Of a stretch of DNA of 64,000 nt, positions 36,052 to 44,184 are shown in pieces. Positions within the stretch are counted from its first letter, which is position 1. Each line of letters begins with the position of its first letter. Source of the stretch: Pseudomonas sp. G34 (lineage in GTDB: Bacteria; Pseudomonadota; Gammaproteobacteria; Pseudomonadales; Pseudomonadaceae). The translations under genes were made by a program, and so were the position numbers. The stretch is from NCBI RefSeq assembly GCF_031119625.1, contig NZ_JAVHZV010000016.1, positions 124,001-188,000 of the forward strand, read 5' to 3'. The notes beneath the pieces were generated by a model. The model was not told the origin of the DNA and did no database searches. It saw nothing but the letters and a program-made list of their open reading frames with translations.

Positions 36052-36255
36052 TTAAGTCGCCAGGACAGCTATCACGGCCGCCAGGACGCAAACGAACAGG
36101 GCACAGTCGAACAGCGCTTCGTGCCAGATCCACTGCGCCAGTCCCACGCGCTGCAGGCCCAGGCGTACCACGCCGGTGAGCAACAGCGCCAATACCGCGT
36201 AGGCCGCCATGGGGCTCAGCAATACGCCGCCCAGCGACCATTCATGCAAGCCCAT
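36052..36255 (-). CDS. DUF1656 small membrane protein, AaeX-like
   Basis: 67 residues starting MGLHEWSLGGVLLSPMAAYAVLALLL, the standard DUF1656 opening, with two membrane helices. ATG 36255 has AGAGGAGA upstream and overlaps the 3' end of the large FUSC gene by 14 bp. An accessory subunit of AaeAB-type efflux systems; its exact role is unknown. The same frame runs open upstream inside the FUSC gene but is not coding there. Confidence 0.85.
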   Translation of the reverse strand: MGLHEWSLGGVLLSPMAAYAVLALLLTGVVRLGLQRVGLAQWIWHEALFDCALFVCVLAAVIAVLAT

Positions 36256-38227
36256 ATGTATCTCCTCTGAGCTGACACCAGTGGCGCCAGCCATTTTGCA
36301 ATTGCAACAGCGCGGCCTCGGCCAGGCGTTTGTCGATGCTCGGCGTGCAGGCGCGCAGGGCTTGCTGCAGCTCGGCCACCGGTGCGTCGAGGTCGTCCTC
36401 GCGGCCCGGCGCAGGGCCGCGCTGCAGCGCATCATCGAGGCGCTGCAGAAAGCGCCGCTGCGAGCGCGCCAGGCCGGCATCGGCCCTGGCCAGGCAGGCA
36501 CGCAGGTGCAGCAGTTCGTCGCCCAGGTCGAGGCCGGCCACGCCCTCGTCCCAGCGGCTGCGCGCCTGATCCGGGCGCGCCGGGTAATGCCGCGCCAACT
36601 GCAGCAGGCGATCGGCCATGCGCCCACCAAACCAGTTTTCCGCACGGCCCAGATCGCGACGGGTCAGCCGGCCGAGGTCGACCAGCATGGCATGCACCAG
36701 GCGCCGGCCGTGCCACACCGGGTTGCGCAGCACCACCAGCCGAAAGGCCATCACCGCCACGGCCACGCCCATGAGCATGCCCGGCGCCTCGTTGAGGAAG
36801 AATTCGACGTTGTAGCCGACACCTGGCGCGGGTAGGCACAGCACGATGAAATGCAGACAGAAGGCGGTCGAAGTGGCGGCAATCGGCGGCTTGGCCATGC
36901 CCAGCACCCCGAAGAACAGCGGCACGCCGAGCACCATGCAGAGCATCACGAAACCGTCGATCTGCGGCATCAGAATCTGCCCGACGAAAAACGCCACCGG
37001 CAACGCGTAGAGAATGCCGCGCAAAAACATCATGCCGATCTGCGGCGCCGCCTCGAGCCGCGCGAACAGGCTGCAGACCACGCAGGCCAGCAGCATGGCG
37101 CCAGTGGCATGGGTCCAGCCGGTGGCCAGCCAGAAGCTCGCCAGGGTCAGGAATGCCAGCGCGCTGCGGGAGCCGAATACCAGCGCGCTTTGCCAGTCGT
37201 AATGCCAGGACAGCGCCCGCGGTGCATCCGCCGGCGCCTTGCCTTGCTCGACGGCGAGCAGCGCACGGCTGGCGTCCTCGATGCGCATGAGCAGTACCGC
37301 CATACGCTCCAGGCACAGCTGCTGGCCGCCGTTGAGCTCGTCGTCCGCTGCAGCCTGGCGCAGGCGCTCGATCAGCTGCGCCCGGTCACTCGCGTCATCC
37401 TGCAGGCGCTCGTCCACCTCCTGCAGCCAGGGCGCTACGGCCTCGGCCTCGAGGCTGCTCAACTGCCGCCACTGGCGCGCCACGCCACGCGCCAGGCGCA
37501 GCACGCCCAGCAGATCACGGCTCAGCACCCGTAGCGCGATGGCGCGCTGGCGACCGCGCTCGCCCTCGAACCAGGCGTGCTCACGCTGGGCGTCCACGGC
37601 AACGATACGTGCCAAGGCTTCGAGCAGGCCCTGGCGCGCCTCCTCCTCGCCGGTCAGCGCCTGGCGCGCCGCCTTGAGGCCGGTCTGCCAGGCATCGCGC
37701 GCCTGTTGCGCCAGCTGCCGCTCGACCCGCTGCGGCCACAGCAGTGCGCTGCTCAGGGTGGCGCAGACGATACCCAGGCAGATTTCCGTGGAACGGGCGA
37801 TGGCCTCATCGAAGATCACCTGGGGCTTGCCAATCGCCGGCAAGCCGATGATCGCCACCGTGTAACCGGCCAGCACGAAGGCATAGGACCAGGCGCTGCG
37901 CAGCATGGTCGAGGCCGCCGTACACAGGCCCAGCCACAGCGCGAAAGCCAGCACGAACAGCAGCGGCATCTGCGCGAACAACGCCATCATCACCACTGCC
38001 ATGAAGGTGCCGACCAGGGTGCCGAGCAGGCGCGCCAGGCCCTTCTGCACCACCATGCCGGAGAGCGGCTGGGCGACGATAAAGGCGGTCATGAACGCCC
38101 ACTGCGGCTGCTCGAGGCCCAAACGCAGGGCGAGCCACAACGCCAGACCGCCGCCAAGCAGGGTCTTGATCGCAAACTGCAGGGCTTGAGTGCTCGGCGC
38201 AATGAACGCCAGCAAAGAATCACGCAC
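36242..38227 (-). CDS. FUSC/AaeB-family inner-membrane efflux protein
   Basis: 661 residues with two blocks of membrane helices (about 15-165 and 350-500) each followed by a soluble domain, the FUSC/AaeB layout. Typical segments are QWAFMTAFIVAQPLSGMVVQKGLARLLGT and the second repeat from SRSALAFLTLASFWLATGW. Likely exports aromatic carboxylates or similar toxic weak acids together with the DUF1656 and HlyD partners. It starts with GTG at 38227. No LysR regulator such as AaeR is adjacent. Confidence 0.87.
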   Translation of the reverse strand: MRDSLLAFIAPSTQALQFAIKTLLGGGLALWLALRLGLEQPQWAFMTAFIVAQPLSGMVVQKGLARLLGTLVGTFMAVVMMALFAQMPLLFVLAFALWLGLCTAASTMLRSAWSYAFVLAGYTVAIIGLPAIGKPQVIFDEAIARSTEICLGIVCATLSSALLWPQRVERQLAQQARDAWQTGLKAARQALTGEEEARQGLLEALARIVAVDAQREHAWFEGERGRQRAIALRVLSRDLLGVLRLARGVARQWRQLSSLEAEAVAPWLQEVDERLQDDASDRAQLIERLRQAAADDELNGGQQLCLERMAVLLMRIEDASRALLAVEQGKAPADAPRALSWHYDWQSALVFGSRSALAFLTLASFWLATGWTHATGAMLLACVVCSLFARLEAAPQIGMMFLRGILYALPVAFFVGQILMPQIDGFVMLCMVLGVPLFFGVLGMAKPPIAATSTAFCLHFIVLCLPAPGVGYNVEFFLNEAPGMLMGVAVAVMAFRLVVLRNPVWHGRRLVHAMLVDLGRLTRRDLGRAENWFGGRMADRLLQLARHYPARPDQARSRWDEGVAGLDLGDELLHLRACLARADAGLARSQRRFLQRLDDALQRGPAPGREDDLDAPVAELQQALRACTPSIDKRLAEAALLQLQNGWRHWCQLRGDTYGLA

Positions 38228-38376
38228 GGTGCTTACCTGAAAACGTCTCAGCTCTGAACATAGCCGCAGCCAAAGGGTTCCGCCTCCGTGCAGGGGGCGA
38301 ATTATTAGCTAGCTAAGCATGTACTGTCCAGCCATCGCCTGCGTCTCAGGTCCAGCAGGACACCGAAATGCAGACG

Positions 38377-38402
38377 AAAAAAAGGGCGACCGAAGTCGCC
38401 CC
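38377..38402 (-). terminator. Rho-independent terminator after the ccoM-like gene
   Basis: On the minus strand GGGCGAC-TTCG-GTCGCCC followed by seven T. A perfect stem with a stable TTCG tetraloop, 30 bp past the stop codon at 38432. Confidence 0.85.
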
Positions 38403-38431
38403 AATGCCTTGCGTGCTCGTGAGCCTGGATA

Positions 38432-38548
38432 TCACTGCGGCTTTTTCTTGGTCGCATCCTTCCAGACGAAATAGGTGAACCCGACGCCAAACAGAATCAT
38501 CAGGCCAACAGTGCCGATACCGGCCAGAACCACCACATCCAGGAACAT
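38432..38548 (-). CDS. ccoM: 38-aa single-helix protein, CcoM-like cbb3 oxidase subunit
   Basis: The product begins MFLDVVVLAGIGTVG and ends with DATKKKPQ, with one membrane helix between residues 5 and 28. ATG 38548 has a perfect AAGGAGG. The pattern MF-D-VV-AG--TVGLM---GF-YF-WKD---K matches the CcoM subunit found in P. stutzeri cbb3 cytochrome oxidase, as I remember it. An Anr-type box lies 67 bp upstream and a strong terminator follows, so it is a monocistronic gene that is probably raised in low oxygen. It is far from any cco operon. The alternative is another unassigned mini-protein. Confidence 0.68.
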   Translation of the reverse strand: MFLDVVVLAGIGTVGLMILFGVGFTYFVWKDATKKKPQ

Positions 38549-38614
38549 GCTGCCTCCTTGCATCTGTTGTTGCTCGGGTATGGGGCTACCTTAACAGCCA
38601 CGCGCAGCCCGCCA

Positions 38615-38628
38615 TTGACCCAGGTCAA
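38615..38628. promoter_or_regulatory. Anr/Dnr (FNR-type) box
   Basis: TTGACCCAGGTCAA is a perfect palindrome of the TTGAY-N4-RTCAA type. If centred at -41.5 relative to the ccoM-like gene, transcription would start about 32 bp before its ATG. Confidence 0.6.
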
Positions 38629-38746
38629 GTGCCAGGCACGAGCGAACGTCAGCGCCAGACAGCGACTGATCTGCATCAATAATTTAGACAGGTCTGGGGC
38701 CGCGCAGACAGATACGCAGCAATGCGCTGAGCAGCGTGTTCTATTG

Positions 38747-38830
38747 GTAGGAGCGGCTTCAGCCGCGAGCTTTTGATGTGCGAAGGGCTCGCGGCTAAAG
38801 CGGGTCACCGCCCGGCCCCTCCCACGAGAT
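38747..38830. repeat. REP-like element, GGAGCGGCTTC family
   Basis: GTAGGAGCGGCTTCAGCCGCGAGC, then GCTCGCGGCTAAAGCGGG and a CCTCCCAC end. Imperfect hairpin in the 354-bp gap between the ccoM-like gene and the 53-aa gene. The rest of that gap shows only the Anr-type box and promoter space. Confidence 0.6.
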
Positions 38831-38902
38831 CGCGACCGGATCACTAACACCACTTTGCAGCCGAAATCGATGAAATCCAGCTCAAGGACGCTGAGCAGGT
38901 TC

Positions 38903-39064
38903 CTAGCGTTTCTTCGGTTTGCTCTTGGGCTTCTTCTTGCCCTTGGGCAGCGGCAGGGCTTGCTCGAAGGCATTGCGCATCTCTTCGAGCTTCTTGTCGC
39001 GCAGGTCATGAATGCGCTTGTCGCGCTCTGCGGCGAAGTCGATCAGTTTCACATCATTGCTCAT
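38903..39064 (-). CDS. 53-aa basic hypothetical protein
   Basis: Starts MSNDVKLIDFAAERDKRIHD; the middle is helical and charged and the last 15 residues are nearly all Lys, Pro, Ser and Arg, which suggests nucleic-acid contact or a disordered tail. Its ATG overlaps the alkB stop by 4 bp, so it is translated as the third gene of an operon with alkB. No known family. Confidence 0.65.
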   Translation of the reverse strand: MSNDVKLIDFAAERDKRIHDLRDKKLEEMRNAFEQALPLPKGKKKPKSKPKKR

Positions 39065-39687
39065 AGCGGCGTCCGGATGAGACGAAACGTCAGGTTCAGG
39101 CGAGGGGCACAGGGCTTGCGCGTCTTGGCCACCTGGTGCTGCCAATGATGCTGCGTCTGGCCGCTCATGACCAGTAGCGAGCCGTGCTCGAGCTGCAGCG
39201 AATGTTCGATACGCGTGTGCCCCTTGCGGCGCAAGTCGAAGCGCCGCGCGCCGCCCAGGCTCAAAGACGCCACCAGCGGCTCGGTTCCCAGCTCGCGCTC
39301 GTCGTCGCTGTGCCAGCCCATGGAGTCCTGGCCGTCGCGGTAGTAGTTGAGCAGCGCGCCATTGAGCGGCTGGCCGAGTGCGTCGACCAGGCGCTGGCGA
39401 ATCTCGGCGAGCAAGGGTGTCCAGGGCAATGGTTGGTGGGTCATGCCGGAATAACGGTAACTGGCGTGGCTGTCGCCATACCAGGCCAGCAGGCGTGGCA
39501 CCGGATGATGACGGCCGAACAGCTGCACCTCGGGTTGTTGCCAGGGCGTTTGCTCGACCAGCGTTTGCAGCCAGTGATCGGCCGTGGCGCTGTCGATCCA
39601 GGCAGGCCGATAGCTGAGTTCGGCATCCGCCAGTTGCAGCGCCGCCTGGTCGAACAATCCGCCCTGCCGAGCCTCCACGCGCGTCAA
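39061..39687 (-). CDS. alkB: AlkB-like 2-oxoglutarate/Fe(II) dioxygenase (DNA demethylase)
   Basis: 208 residues. The Fe(II) triad is visible as HSDDE (His and Asp) and the distal His in QHHWQHQV. The C-terminal arginines that hold 2-oxoglutarate lie in PRLNLTFRLI. LLNYYRDGQDSMGWHSDDE is characteristic of the ALKBH2/3-like subgroup. It reverses N-alkyl damage on DNA bases. The start is TTG 39687, overlapping the upstream stop (TTGA); GTG 39678 with GAGG upstream is a good alternative. Part of a three-gene operon divergent from rapA. Confidence 0.88.
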   Translation of the reverse strand: MTRVEARQGGLFDQAALQLADAELSYRPAWIDSATADHWLQTLVEQTPWQQPEVQLFGRHHPVPRLLAWYGDSHASYRYSGMTHQPLPWTPLLAEIRQRLVDALGQPLNGALLNYYRDGQDSMGWHSDDERELGTEPLVASLSLGGARRFDLRRKGHTRIEHSLQLEHGSLLVMSGQTQHHWQHQVAKTRKPCAPRLNLTFRLIRTPL

Positions 39688-39980
39688 ACCTCGACGTCCA
39701 CCCAGAGACCCTGGCGCGGCAATTGGTCGATGGCCGGTTCATCCGCCTCGTCGACTTCGCCCTCGGCCAACTCGGCGGCCGTGTAACCACGCCGCTGGCG
39801 GCGGCGCTGCTCCTCACGCAAACGTTCTTCCACTTCCTGGGGATGGCGTTTTTCCAGGCCGACCGCATCCTCCTGGGCCGTCTCGGCAGTCGGCGTCACC
39901 GGCGCGATCTCCGGGCGCGGCTTGACCACGTCCTGCTGGGCGGTAACCGGAACCAGGCTGTGAGGAATCGGCGGCAACAT
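39684..39980 (-). CDS. Conserved hypothetical protein (98 aa), alkB operon
   Basis: Acidic and Arg/Glu-rich, with a helical middle (VEERLREEQRRRQRRGYTAAELAEGE). The N-terminus is proline-rich and appears disordered. ATG 39980 has GAGAGG upstream. First gene of the alkB operon and divergent from rapA over 175 bp. No function known. Confidence 0.7.
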   Translation of the reverse strand: MLPPIPHSLVPVTAQQDVVKPRPEIAPVTPTAETAQEDAVGLEKRHPQEVEERLREEQRRRQRRGYTAAELAEGEVDEADEPAIDQLPRQGLWVDVEV

Positions 39981-40155
39981 AGATGACCTCTCTTTGCAGC
40001 TTTATCGGCAGCGCGGCGGGCGACTTTACGGCTGCGTTACTACACTGTCTGACCGGACCGGCGTCGGTAAGTGCCAAAACAGCTGTGATGCACCTTTGGC
40101 TCAGCCTAGCCCTGCGGTAACATAGCCGGCTTTTTTACAGGTGGAGACAGGCAGC

Positions 40156-42999
40156 ATGGCGGAGTATCAACCGGGGCAACGCTGGATCAGCGACAGCGAA
40201 GCGGAACTGGGCTTGGGCACCATCCTCATGCAGGACGGCCGCATGCTCACCGTGCTCTACCCCGCCACCGGCGAAACCCGCCAGTACGCGGCCCGCAATG
40301 CGCCGTTGACCCGCGTGCGCTTCTCGCCGGGCGACGAGATCACCCACTTCGAAGGCTGGAAACTGACCGTACGCGAAGTCGACGACGTCGATGGCCTGCT
40401 GGTCTATCACGGCCTCGACGCCAAGAACCAGGCCGTCACCCTGCCGGAAACCCAGCTGTCCAACTTCATCCAGTTCCGCCTGGCCAGCGACCGCCTGTTC
40501 GCCGGGCAGATCGACCCGCTGCCGTGGTTCTCGCTGCGTTACCGCACCCTGGAATTCACCAGCAAGCAGGTGCAGTCCTCGCTGTGGGGCCTGGGCGGCG
40601 TACGTGCGCAACCCATCGCGCACCAGTTGCACATCGCCCGTGAAGTGGCCGACCGGATCGCCCCGCGCGTGCTGCTGGCCGACGAAGTGGGCCTGGGCAA
40701 GACCATCGAAGCCGGCCTGGTGATCCATCGCCAGCTGCTCAACGGCCGCGCCAACCGGGTGCTGATCCTGGTGCCGGAAAACCTCCAGCACCAGTGGCTG
40801 GTGGAAATGCGCCGACGCTTCAACCTGGAAGTGGCGCTGTTCGACGCCGAGCGCTTCATCGAAAGCGATGCCAGCAACCCGTTCGAAGATGCACAACTGG
40901 CACTGGTCGCCCTCGAGTGGCTGTGCGAGGACGAAAAGGCCCAGGACGCGCTGTTCGCCGCCGGTTGGGACCTGATGGTGGTCGACGAAGCCCACCACCT
41001 GGTCTGGCACCCGGAAAAGGCCAGCCGCGAATACAGCCTGGTCGAGCAACTGGCCGAAGTGATTCCCGGTGTGCTGCTGCTCACCGCCACCCCGGAACAG
41101 CTCGGTCAGGACAGCCACTTCGCGCGCCTGCGCCTGCTCGACCCGAATCGCTTCCATGACCTGCAAGCCTTCCGCGCCGAGAGCGCCAGCTACCAACCGG
41201 TGGCCGAGGCCGTGCAGGAGCTGCTCGACCAGGGCCAGCTGAGCGCCCAGGCCCGCGACGCCATCGGCAGCTTCCTGGGCGATGACAGCCGCGACCTGCT
41301 CGACGCCGCCGACGGTGGCGACAGCGACGCCCGCGCCCGCCTGGTACGCGAGCTGCTCGACCGCCACGGCACCGGCCGCCTGCTGTTCCGCAACACCCGC
41401 GCCGCGGTACAAGGCTTCCCCGACCGCGAGCTGCACGCCTACCCGCTGCCCAGCCCGGACGAGTACATGGAGCTGCCGCTGGGCGAGCATGCCGAGCTGT
41501 ACCCGGAAGTCAGCTACCAGGGCCAGGCCGATATCGAGGAAGACCAGCGCTGGTGGCGCTTCGACCCGCGCGTCGAATGGCTGATCGACACCCTGAAGAT
41601 GCTCAAGAAATTCAAGGTGCTGGTGATCTGCGCCCACGCCGAAACCGCCATGGACCTGGAAGACGCCCTGCGCGTGCGCTCCGGTATCCCGGCCACGGTG
41701 TTCCACGAAGGCATGAGCATCCTCGAACGTGACCGCGCTGCCGCCTACTTCGCCGACGAAGAGTTCGGCGCCCAGGTACTGATCTGTTCGGAAATCGGCT
41801 CCGAAGGCCGCAACTTCCAGTTCGCCCACCACCTGGTGCTGTTCGACCTGCCCGCCCACCCGGACCTGCTCGAGCAACGTATCGGCCGCCTCGACCGGAT
41901 CGGCCAGAAGCACAAGATCCAGCTGCACGTGCCGTACATGGAAAACAGCCCGCAAGAGCGTCTGTTCCAGTGGTACCACCACGCACTGAACGCCTTCCTG
42001 GCCACCTGCCCGACCGGCAATGCCCTGCAGCACCAGTTCGGCAGCCGCTTGCTGCCGATGCTGGAAAATGCCGACGACGGCCAGTGGCAGGCGCTGATCG
42101 ACGAAGCCACCACCGAGCGCAAGCGCCTGGAAGGCGAGCTGCACGCCGGTCGCGACCGCCTGCTGGAGCTCAACTCCGGCGGCGCCGGTGAAGGCGAGGC
42201 GCTGGTCGAAGCGATCCTCGAGCAGGACGATCAGTTCGCCCTGCCGATGTACATGGAGCAGCTGTTCGACGCCTTTGGCATCGACAGCGAAGATCATTCG
42301 GACAACGCACTGATCCTGCGCCCCAGCGAGAAGATGCTCGATGCCAGCTTCCCGCTCGGCGACGACGAAGGCGTGACCATCACCTACGACCGCGACCTGG
42401 CGCTGTCGCGCGAAGACATGCAGTTCCTCACCTGGGAACACCCCATGGTGCAGGGCGGCATGGACCTGGTGCGCTCCGGCTCGATGGGCAATACCTCGGT
42501 GGCACTGATCAAGAACAAGGCCCTCAAGCCCGGCACCGTACTGCTCGAGCTGCTGTACGTCAGCGAGGTGGTGGCGCCGCGCAATCTGCAGCTGGGCCGC
42601 TACCTGCCGCCGGCCGCGCTGCGCTGCCTGCTCGACGGCAACGGCAACGACCTGGCCTCGAAGGTCTCGTTCGATACCCTCAACGACCAGCTCGAAGCGG
42701 TGCCCCGCGCCAGCGCCAACAAGTTCGTGCAGGCCCAGCGTGATGCCCTGACGCCGAAGATCGCCGCTGGCGAAGCCAAGATTGCGCCGCGCCATGTCGA
42801 ACGCGTCACCGAGGCCAAGCGCCGCCTGGCTGCCGAACTGGACGAAGAGCTGGCCCGCCTGAGCGCCCTGCAAGCGGTCAACCCAAGTGTACGCGACAGC
42901 GAAGTGGACGCCCTGCGCGAGCAGCGTGAGCAAGGCCTGGCCATGCTCGACAAGGCCGCCCTGCGCCTGGAAGCCATTCGGGTGCTGGTCGCCGGTTGA
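40156..42999 (+). CDS. rapA: RNA polymerase-associated ATPase RapA
   Basis: 947 residues, full length for RapA (HepA). N-terminal Tudor-like part with [20 protein letters not shown], Swi2/Snf2 helicase motif [15 protein letters not shown], motif II VVDEAHH, and lobe 2 with [15 protein letters not shown] and [11 protein letters not shown]. It recycles RNA polymerase stalled after termination. ATG 40156 was chosen over GTG 40141 because the family starts MAxYQPGQRW. Very similar to its P. aeruginosa orthologue. Confidence 0.96.
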   Translation: MAEYQPGQRWISDSEAELGLGTILMQDGRMLTVLYPATGETRQYAARNAPLTRVRFSPGDEITHFEGWKLTVREVDDVDGLLVYHGLDAKNQAVTLPETQLSNFIQFRLASDRLFAGQIDPLPWFSLRYRTLEFTSKQVQSSLWGLGGVRAQPIAHQLHIAREVADRIAPRVLLADEVGLGKTIEAGLVIHRQLLNGRANRVLILVPENLQHQWLVEMRRRFNLEVALFDAERFIESDASNPFEDAQLALVALEWLCEDEKAQDALFAAGWDLMVVDEAHHLVWHPEKASREYSLVEQLAEVIPGVLLLTATPEQLGQDSHFARLRLLDPNRFHDLQAFRAESASYQPVAEAVQELLDQGQLSAQARDAIGSFLGDDSRDLLDAADGGDSDARARLVRELLDRHGTGRLLFRNTRAAVQGFPDRELHAYPLPSPDEYMELPLGEHAELYPEVSYQGQADIEEDQRWWRFDPRVEWLIDTLKMLKKFKVLVICAHAETAMDLEDALRVRSGIPATVFHEGMSILERDRAAAYFADEEFGAQVLICSEIGSEGRNFQFAHHLVLFDLPAHPDLLEQRIGRLDRIGQKHKIQLHVPYMENSPQERLFQWYHHALNAFLATCPTGNALQHQFGSRLLPMLENADDGQWQALIDEATTERKRLEGELHAGRDRLLELNSGGAGEGEALVEAILEQDDQFALPMYMEQLFDAFGIDSEDHSDNALILRPSEKMLDASFPLGDDEGVTITYDRDLALSREDMQFLTWEHPMVQGGMDLVRSGSMGNTSVALIKNKALKPGTVLLELLYVSEVVAPRNLQLGRYLPPAALRCLLDGNGNDLASKVSFDTLNDQLEAVPRASANKFVQAQRDALTPKIAAGEAKIAPRHVERVTEAKRRLAAELDEELARLSALQAVNPSVRDSEVDALREQREQGLAMLDKAALRLEAIRVLVAG

Positions 43000-43021
43000 G
43001 ACAAGTCGGAGGTAGGTGGAG

Positions 43022-43043
43022 CCCATCGCCATTTGATGGGTTT
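43022..43043 (+). terminator. Weak hairpin after rapA
   Basis: CCCATC-loop-GATGGG followed by TTT, 23 bp past the rapA stop. The stem is only 6 bp, so confidence is limited. Confidence 0.35.
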
Positions 43044-43072
43044 CAGCCACATCCTGGGGATTGAGCTAACTT

Positions 43073-43123
43073 GTGGGAGCGCGCCATGCCCGCGAAGCTG
43101 TCGCGCGCATGGCGCGCTCCCAC
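43073..43123. repeat. REP hairpin, GTGGGA family
   Basis: GTGGGAGCGCGCCATGC ... GCATGGCGCGCTCCCAC: near-perfect long stem in the gap between the convergent rapA and aldo-keto reductase genes. Confidence 0.8.
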
Positions 43124-43194
43124 TGAGGCTGGCGAAACCCATCAGGGTTTCCCCGCCTCTTCAATGACTTCGCTCGCCCTCTTCTGCAAACGCC

Positions 43195-44019
43195 CTAAAC
43201 CATCTGCAACCGCTGCTTGCGCGTCGGTGCCGGGTAGGCGCTGTCGATCGCCTGCAGGTCGGCGGCGCTGAGCTGCAGCTCGGCGGCCGCGGCGTTTTCG
43301 GCCAGGTGCCGCGGGTCACTGGCCTTGGGGATCACCAGCACGTTGGGCTGGCGCAGCGCCCAGGCCAGGGCGACCTGGGCGCTGGTCACCCCGTGCCGCT
43401 GCGCGACCTGGTGCAGCGCGGCATCGGCCAGCAGCGCACCGCCCTGCCCCAGTGGACAGTAGGCCATCAACGGCATGTTCTGGCGCTGCTGCCACGGCAA
43501 CAGGTCGAACTCCACGCCACGCTCCTCGGGGTTGTAGAGCACCTGATTGGTGGCGCAGGCCGAATCGCCGAGCTCCTGCAGATCATCCAGGTCGAAATTG
43601 GACACGCCCCAGCGGCCGATCTTGCCCTGCTCGCGCAGGCGTTCGAAAGCCTCCACCGTTTCCGCCAGCGGGTACTGGCCACGCCAGTGCAGCAGATACA
43701 GGTCGATATGCTCGGTGCCCAGGCGCTTGAGGCTGCGCTCGCAGGCCGCGGCGACGCCCGTACGGCTGGCGTTGTGCGGGTAGACCTTGCTGACCAGCAA
43801 TACCTGATCGCGCTGGCCGGCCAGCGCCTCGCCGACCACCTCCTCGGCGCCGCCTTCGCCATACATCTCCGCCGTGTCGATCACACGCAAACCGCGCTCG
43901 ATACCTTCACGCAGCGCGGCGACTTCATCTTTACGCCGATCGCGGTTTTCGCCCATGCGCCAGGTGCCCTGGCCTATCACCGGCACCTGAACGCCGGCCA
44001 ATTCGAGTGTGCGCATCAT
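43195..44019 (-). CDS. Aldo-keto reductase
   Basis: 274 residues from the first of two adjacent ATG codons (GGAGG four bases upstream). Catalytic tetrad residues are visible: DTAEMYG (Asp, Tyr), LLVSKVYP (Lys) and DLYLLHW (His). NADPH contacts lie in VLVIPKASDPRH. The form is of the YeaE/AKR class that reduces methylglyoxal and other aldehydes. It is divergent from the PBP-like gene over 165 bp, where a TetR-style palindrome lies. Confidence 0.87.
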   Translation of the reverse strand: MMRTLELAGVQVPVIGQGTWRMGENRDRRKDEVAALREGIERGLRVIDTAEMYGEGGAEEVVGEALAGQRDQVLLVSKVYPHNASRTGVAAACERSLKRLGTEHIDLYLLHWRGQYPLAETVEAFERLREQGKIGRWGVSNFDLDDLQELGDSACATNQVLYNPEERGVEFDLLPWQQRQNMPLMAYCPLGQGGALLADAALHQVAQRHGVTSAQVALAWALRQPNVLVIPKASDPRHLAENAAAAELQLSAADLQAIDSAYPAPTRKQRLQMV

Positions 44020-44112
44020 GCTTCCTCCAGTGATTGCATCCTGACCCGCCCCCATGGCTCAGGTTCAAGCCAACGATACAAACCTAGGCGTATGTAAAGA
44101 CTGGCTTTTTTT

Positions 44113-44124
44113 GACCGATCGGTC
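44113..44124. promoter_or_regulatory. TetR-style palindrome GACCGATCGGTC
   Basis: A perfect 12-bp palindrome between the divergent aldo-keto reductase and PBP-like genes, 94 bp from the former. GACC/GGTC arms are common in TetR/NemR operators. No TetR gene is in the window, so the regulator would act in trans. Confidence 0.35.
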
Positions 44125-44184
44125 GGACAGCGCGTGCTTGAGCGGCTACCCTGTGAGGAAAGGACAAGCCAGGGCCAGTCAACC

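Noticed and set aside
40135..43050. Long open frame on the minus strand opposite rapA (about 970 codons)
   Set aside because: It mirrors the codon pattern of rapA on the other strand in high-GC DNA, has no known domain, and rapA is clearly real.
43134..43151. GAAACCC-ATCA-GGGTTTC hairpin as terminator of the aldo-keto reductase gene
   Set aside because: Perfect 7-bp stem, but neither side has a T-run; kept out as unsupported.
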